Under the pieces are notes generated by a model. It made no database searches. It was given only the letters and a program-made list of their open reading frames with translations, and had not been told where the DNA came from. The position numbers and the translations under genes are program-made. Of a DNA stretch of 7,331 bases, positions 4,687-7,331 are shown piece after piece. Each line of letters begins with the position of its first letter. Positions within the stretch are counted from its first letter, which is position 1. Where the stretch lies: NCBI GenBank assembly GCA_003354225.1, contig PIVH01000162.1:1-7331 (forward strand), read 5' to 3'. Source of the DNA: Globobulimina sp. Its lineage: Eukaryota > Foraminifera > Rotaliida.

Positions 4687-6069
4687 ATGAAGAGAACAAA
4701 CTATCGTAGATATATTAAACGTCTACATGATATAACAGGTTATACACAGTCAGAAATAGCTAAATTATTGTACTTACTAGATTGGAACGTAGATACATTA
4801 ATTGAAATAATAGAAACAGTAAAAAACGCTAAAGATCTTACATTATTACCGATCTCACCGAAAGGTGTTAGTGAAGTATTAGGTACAGAATATTGGAGAA
4901 TACATATTGACCTTAGAAATTTCTTTGACAATACAAAACCAATATACGTAGCATGGAATAAAAAATCCACGTTTAAACCAACTGAACCTGAAAAAAACAA
5001 TGTAAAACCATTAGAATATATACATTTTAAAAATGATAATGGTACTATTAAGAACGATAAGAGAAGTAAGAAAGCATATCATGACAATCAATACCCTGTT
5101 AATTACAAAACTAAAGAAAAACAACCGATAACTAAAAAAAAGAAGAAAAAAATAAATAATCAAAAATTACGTAAAGGTATAAAAACTATTACTTACAAAG
5201 ATTCACCAATTCATACCACACAATCTAAACTTATTTGTATAATGGATTATAATTCTAAAGAAATTATTAGGATTAGAAAAAATGAAGTTGAAAATGAAGT
5301 TAAAAGATTAGGATGGAAAAAGTGGGAATATGTATCTAAAACTGCATTCAAAACGCAAGAACTTAAATACAAAGTTGGTGACACTTATGAAAAGAATAAA
5401 GACGATAAAGAATTAATCAGTAAAATATTTCCTTTTAGAAATATGTTTAGTAACATAGTTAAAATCGATTTATTACGTGCATTTTTTAATAGAAAAGACA
5501 ATGTAGTAAAAGATGAATCCCTTGGTAAAAAGATTAAATCAAGAGTTATTGAAATCGCTCAAAGAAGAGGAAAAAACAAATTACCTCGTATTGAGAAAAG
5601 AACTGTAATCGAATATGAAAAGAAAACTAAAAAACATAAAAGCAAAGATTACAAAAAGAAAAAATGGATAACTATAGACAAGTTAATAGACATTAAAGTT
5701 AATAAAAGAGTACCAGACGGATTTGATGAAGTTAAAAAGAATAAATTGATCAAAACACGTATTGAAAAAACTGATACTGATGGTAAAAAATATTATGAGA
5801 ATAAAAAAGTACTAACAAAAATAACAGTTAAAGTACCTAAGTTCAAAATAATTGAAACTACTAAGAAGAGAAAAATTAGAAAATTAGTAGAAAAGAAAAT
5901 AATTACTATCAAAGGAAAAATAACTGAAATTAGAATTCCTAAATTCGTTACAGCTACAAGGTGCATTGCTTCAGTATATGATTTAGCTAAGAAAAAATAT
6001 ACTATACGAAAAGAGTGTACAGAAACTAATAAAGACGGTAAAACAATTGCCAAAATTATCAAAAAATAA
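4687..6069 (+). CDS. Lysine-rich basic protein with a UBA/EF-Ts-like N-terminus
   Basis: I do not recognise this 460-residue protein. It has 97 lysines by my count (21%) plus many arginines, so it should be strongly basic. Residues 10-46 (start IKRLHDITGYTQSEIAKLL, then WNVDTLIEIIE) have the three-helix spacing of UBA-like domains, such as the N-terminus of EF-Ts. This is a weak resemblance. Residues 92-175 are polar and low-complexity, with a run of six lysines at 150-155. A compact segment at about 180-222 (KLICIMDYNSKEIIRIRKNE, then GWKKWEYVSKTAFK) looks folded. From 280 to the end, basic patches alternate with beta-like strands, including the pair VKVPKF (381-386) and IRIPKF (415-420). 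The start is set by a GGAGG nine bases upstream. It lies 12 bases before the second lysine-rich gene. A nucleic-acid-binding, genome-packaging or virion role is plausible but inferred only from charge. Confidence 0.8.
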   Translation: MKRTNYRRYIKRLHDITGYTQSEIAKLLYLLDWNVDTLIEIIETVKNAKDLTLLPISPKGVSEVLGTEYWRIHIDLRNFFDNTKPIYVAWNKKSTFKPTEPEKNNVKPLEYIHFKNDNGTIKNDKRSKKAYHDNQYPVNYKTKEKQPITKKKKKKINNQKLRKGIKTITYKDSPIHTTQSKLICIMDYNSKEIIRIRKNEVENEVKRLGWKKWEYVSKTAFKTQELKYKVGDTYEKNKDDKELISKIFPFRNMFSNIVKIDLLRAFFNRKDNVVKDESLGKKIKSRVIEIAQRRGKNKLPRIEKRTVIEYEKKTKKHKSKDYKKKKWITIDKLIDIKVNKRVPDGFDEVKKNKLIKTRIEKTDTDGKKYYENKKVLTKITVKVPKFKIIETTKKRKIRKLVEKKIITIKGKITEIRIPKFVTATRCIASVYDLAKKKYTIRKECTETNKDGKTIAKIIKK

Positions 6070-6081
6070 AACTAACTAACA

Positions 6082-7092
6082 ATGAAAAATACAGAAACAT
6101 TTAAAGTAGAAACCTTTGTGGAAGAAACTGTGATTCGTGTTAAGTTTAAAAAAATAAATGGCGGTTTTTATCGTCCAACACGTATTAGAAAGATTGAACA
6201 TAAAGTAAAGGAATATACAGATGAAAAATATGAAAATATTCATACATCTTATCCTAAAATAACATATAAACCTTACTTACCAATAGGTAGTCCTAAATTA
6301 CTTAACCATAATGATTTCATTACGGAATGGGAAAAAGGACCAACACCTCAACCAAAAAAACAAAACATGAATACACCTAATGGTGAACGTGGTAAAGGTG
6401 GTAGGAATATACCTGCAAAAAATAGTAAAGGTAAAGTAATTAAAGATTTACAAGAGAGTATAGCTGCTAAAAAAGCTAAACGTAAAGAGCAAAGAGCTGA
6501 AAAGAGAAGAAGACTCTTAGGTTCTGCTAACTCTAAAAATGGTACTATTACAGTATTCTTCACTCATCTTAAAAATCCAGATGATAAAGAAGAAAAAATA
6601 ACCACTAAAACATTCCCATCAAAAGGATTGCAAAAAAATCAAGAATACAAAAAGTGGTGTACTGATAAAAATATCATAGATGTTAATTTTCACCGCACAA
6701 GAGGTGATAAAGACAAAGAAATTGCAACTTCTGAATTAGCTAGAAAAACGCAAAAAGAATCTCCAAAATACGAAAAGTTAAAAGCTAAACGTAGAAAGAA
6801 ATTTGAAGAGCGTATAACAGAAGGAGTTAGATTAGCTAAAAAAGCAAGAGCACACGCAAAATCTAAAGGTAAAACTATTAAGATGAAAGACAAACCAAAA
6901 CCTCATAAGGAATTGGATTGGAAAGAAATCAAAGAGTTAAACAAAAAGAAACCTGAAGAAGAAGCAGTAGTTGATGCTGAAACTAATTTAGCACCAAAAG
7001 GTAAAAAAGTAACAAAACCTAAAAAAGCTAAAAAGAAAAAAGAAGTTAAAAAATTAGAGATCAAACCAAAAAATATGAAGGTGGCAGCCTAA
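6082..7092 (+). CDS. Lysine-rich protein with a histone-H1-like basic tail
   Basis: I do not recognise this 336-residue protein. Lysine makes up about 22% (75 by my count). Residues 1-85 contain beta-like and aromatic sequence (TVIRVKFKKINGGFYRPTRI, 16-35) and may fold. Residues 86-118 are Pro/Gly/Asn-rich and probably disordered. Residues 119-146 are an Ala/Lys/Arg-rich helix ending in RAEKRRRLLG. Residues 152-206 (NGTITVFFTHLKN, then EYKKWCTDKNIIDVNFHRTR) look like a small alpha/beta domain. From about 227 on, the chain is highly charged helix and then a tail of Lys, Ala and Pro (305-332, PKGKKVTKPKKAKKKK), like histone-H1-type C-termini of bacterial nucleoid proteins. It has no Shine-Dalgarno sequence and starts 12 bases after the other lysine-rich gene, so the two are probably made together. 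Binding to DNA or RNA is likely from charge. The exact role is unknown. Confidence 0.8.
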   Translation: MKNTETFKVETFVEETVIRVKFKKINGGFYRPTRIRKIEHKVKEYTDEKYENIHTSYPKITYKPYLPIGSPKLLNHNDFITEWEKGPTPQPKKQNMNTPNGERGKGGRNIPAKNSKGKVIKDLQESIAAKKAKRKEQRAEKRRRLLGSANSKNGTITVFFTHLKNPDDKEEKITTKTFPSKGLQKNQEYKKWCTDKNIIDVNFHRTRGDKDKEIATSELARKTQKESPKYEKLKAKRRKKFEERITEGVRLAKKARAHAKSKGKTIKMKDKPKPHKELDWKEIKELNKKKPEEEAVVDAETNLAPKGKKVTKPKKAKKKKEVKKLEIKPKNMKVAA

Positions 7093-7109
7093 CATAAACT
7101 CTATATATA

Positions 7110-7316
7110 ATGAAAAAAACATGTAAACATTGCAAAAAAGAGTATATAGAAACACCTAATCATGAAGATGAATTATGTACTAAAGATACTCTTTTATCAT
7201 TTAAAGCTCAAATAAATATGCTGACACGTATAAAACATGCAGTGAAAGGTGATACATTTTATAAAGAGCTAAAATTTATTAATGAGAAAATAATTAAATT
7301 AAGTAAACATGAATAA
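7110..7316 (+). CDS. Small zinc-finger-like protein
   Basis: This 68-residue protein has C5-x2-C8 at its N-terminus (TCKHCKKEY), then H18 and C23. The pattern C-x2-C-x9-H-x4-C could bind one zinc ion in a small ribbon or treble-clef knuckle. The rest is a Lys-rich amphipathic helix pair (LLSFKAQINMLTRIKHAV, then FYKELKFINEKIIKL). The start at 7110 follows an A/T leader 17 bases after the preceding stop. Small CxxC proteins of this type are frequent in phages, often with unknown functions in nucleic-acid or protein binding. The last codons overlap the start of another gene by 8 bases. I do not recognise a named family. Confidence 0.7.
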   Translation: MKKTCKHCKKEYIETPNHEDELCTKDTLLSFKAQINMLTRIKHAVKGDTFYKELKFINEKIIKLSKHE

Positions 7317-7331
7317 GAAAGTATGGATCTA
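7309..7331 (+). CDS. Start of an overlapping downstream gene (partial)
   Basis: An ATG at 7309 overlaps the last eight bases of the zinc-finger-like gene and stays open to the window edge, reading MNKKVWI. The tight overlap, with the ATG inside the last codons of the previous gene, and the MNKK start typical of this genome suggest a real co-translated gene. Only seven full codons are visible, so no function can be given. Confidence 0.4.

Noticed and set aside
5036-6552. Shared 13-bp AATGGTACTATTA in the two lysine-rich genes as a recombination site
   Set aside because: It encodes NGTI in both, the flanks differ, and such a short match is plausible by chance or codon bias.
5793-6893. Minus-strand hydrophobic open frames opposite the lysine-rich genes (5793-6062, 6348-6563, 6690-6893)
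   Set aside because: Runs of AAA/AAG lysine codons read as Phe/Leu on the other strand, giving false membrane-like proteins.
1-7331. CRISPR array or insertion sequence
   Set aside because: No regularly spaced long repeats, no transposase and no terminal inverted repeats were seen.
1-7331. Alternative genetic code for the whole window
   Set aside because: TGA, TAG and TAA all end genes at sensible places, and the long genes have no internal TAG or TGA, so the standard bacterial code fits.

Overview
The window is very AT-rich (roughly 30% G+C by eye). All supported genes lie on the + strand: ten complete small-to-medium genes and the first codons of an eleventh. Gaps are short, most products are unrecognised, and the few recognisable families (an SLT-type lysozyme, a calcineurin-like phosphoesterase, a nucleoside 2-deoxyribosyltransferase-like protein) are common in phages. 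This points to a tailed bacteriophage or a prophage-like segment. Nine of the ten complete genes lack a Shine-Dalgarno sequence and have only A/T-rich leaders, as is usual in Bacteroidota and their phages, so a phage of that phylum is the best guess. This is an inference, not a demonstrated assignment. TAA, TAG and TGA all end genes, which fits the standard bacterial code.

Layout. Positions 37-1002 hold two unrecognised genes, the first with a secretory-type N-terminus. Positions 1003-1302 are a 300-base non-coding control-like region with a perfect 10-bp hairpin, six copies of TTACC/GGTAA and an extra copy of the leader motif found before the first and third genes. Positions 1303-1923 encode an exported SLT-fold lysozyme or lytic transglycosylase, followed by three consecutive hairpins (1933-2005). 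The last hairpin is a good intrinsic terminator. Positions 2031-4599 form a tight four-gene unit: two small helical proteins, a metallophosphoesterase and a nucleoside 2-deoxyribosyltransferase-like protein. A long hairpin at 4607-4638 closes it. A 15-nt palindrome and the window's only clear Shine-Dalgarno sequence then precede the last unit (4687 to the end): two lysine-rich proteins (about 21-22% Lys), a small zinc-finger-like protein, and a gene that overlaps its end and leaves the window.

How the parts may work together. The lysozyme and the two genes to its left could be a lysis or envelope module. The phosphoesterase and deoxyribosyltransferase-like pair suggests nucleotide or nucleic-acid metabolism. 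The two basic proteins look like nucleic-acid-binding or virion-associated proteins made under separate control. Functions other than the lysozyme, the phosphoesterase and (less surely) the deoxyribosyltransferase-like protein are unknown.
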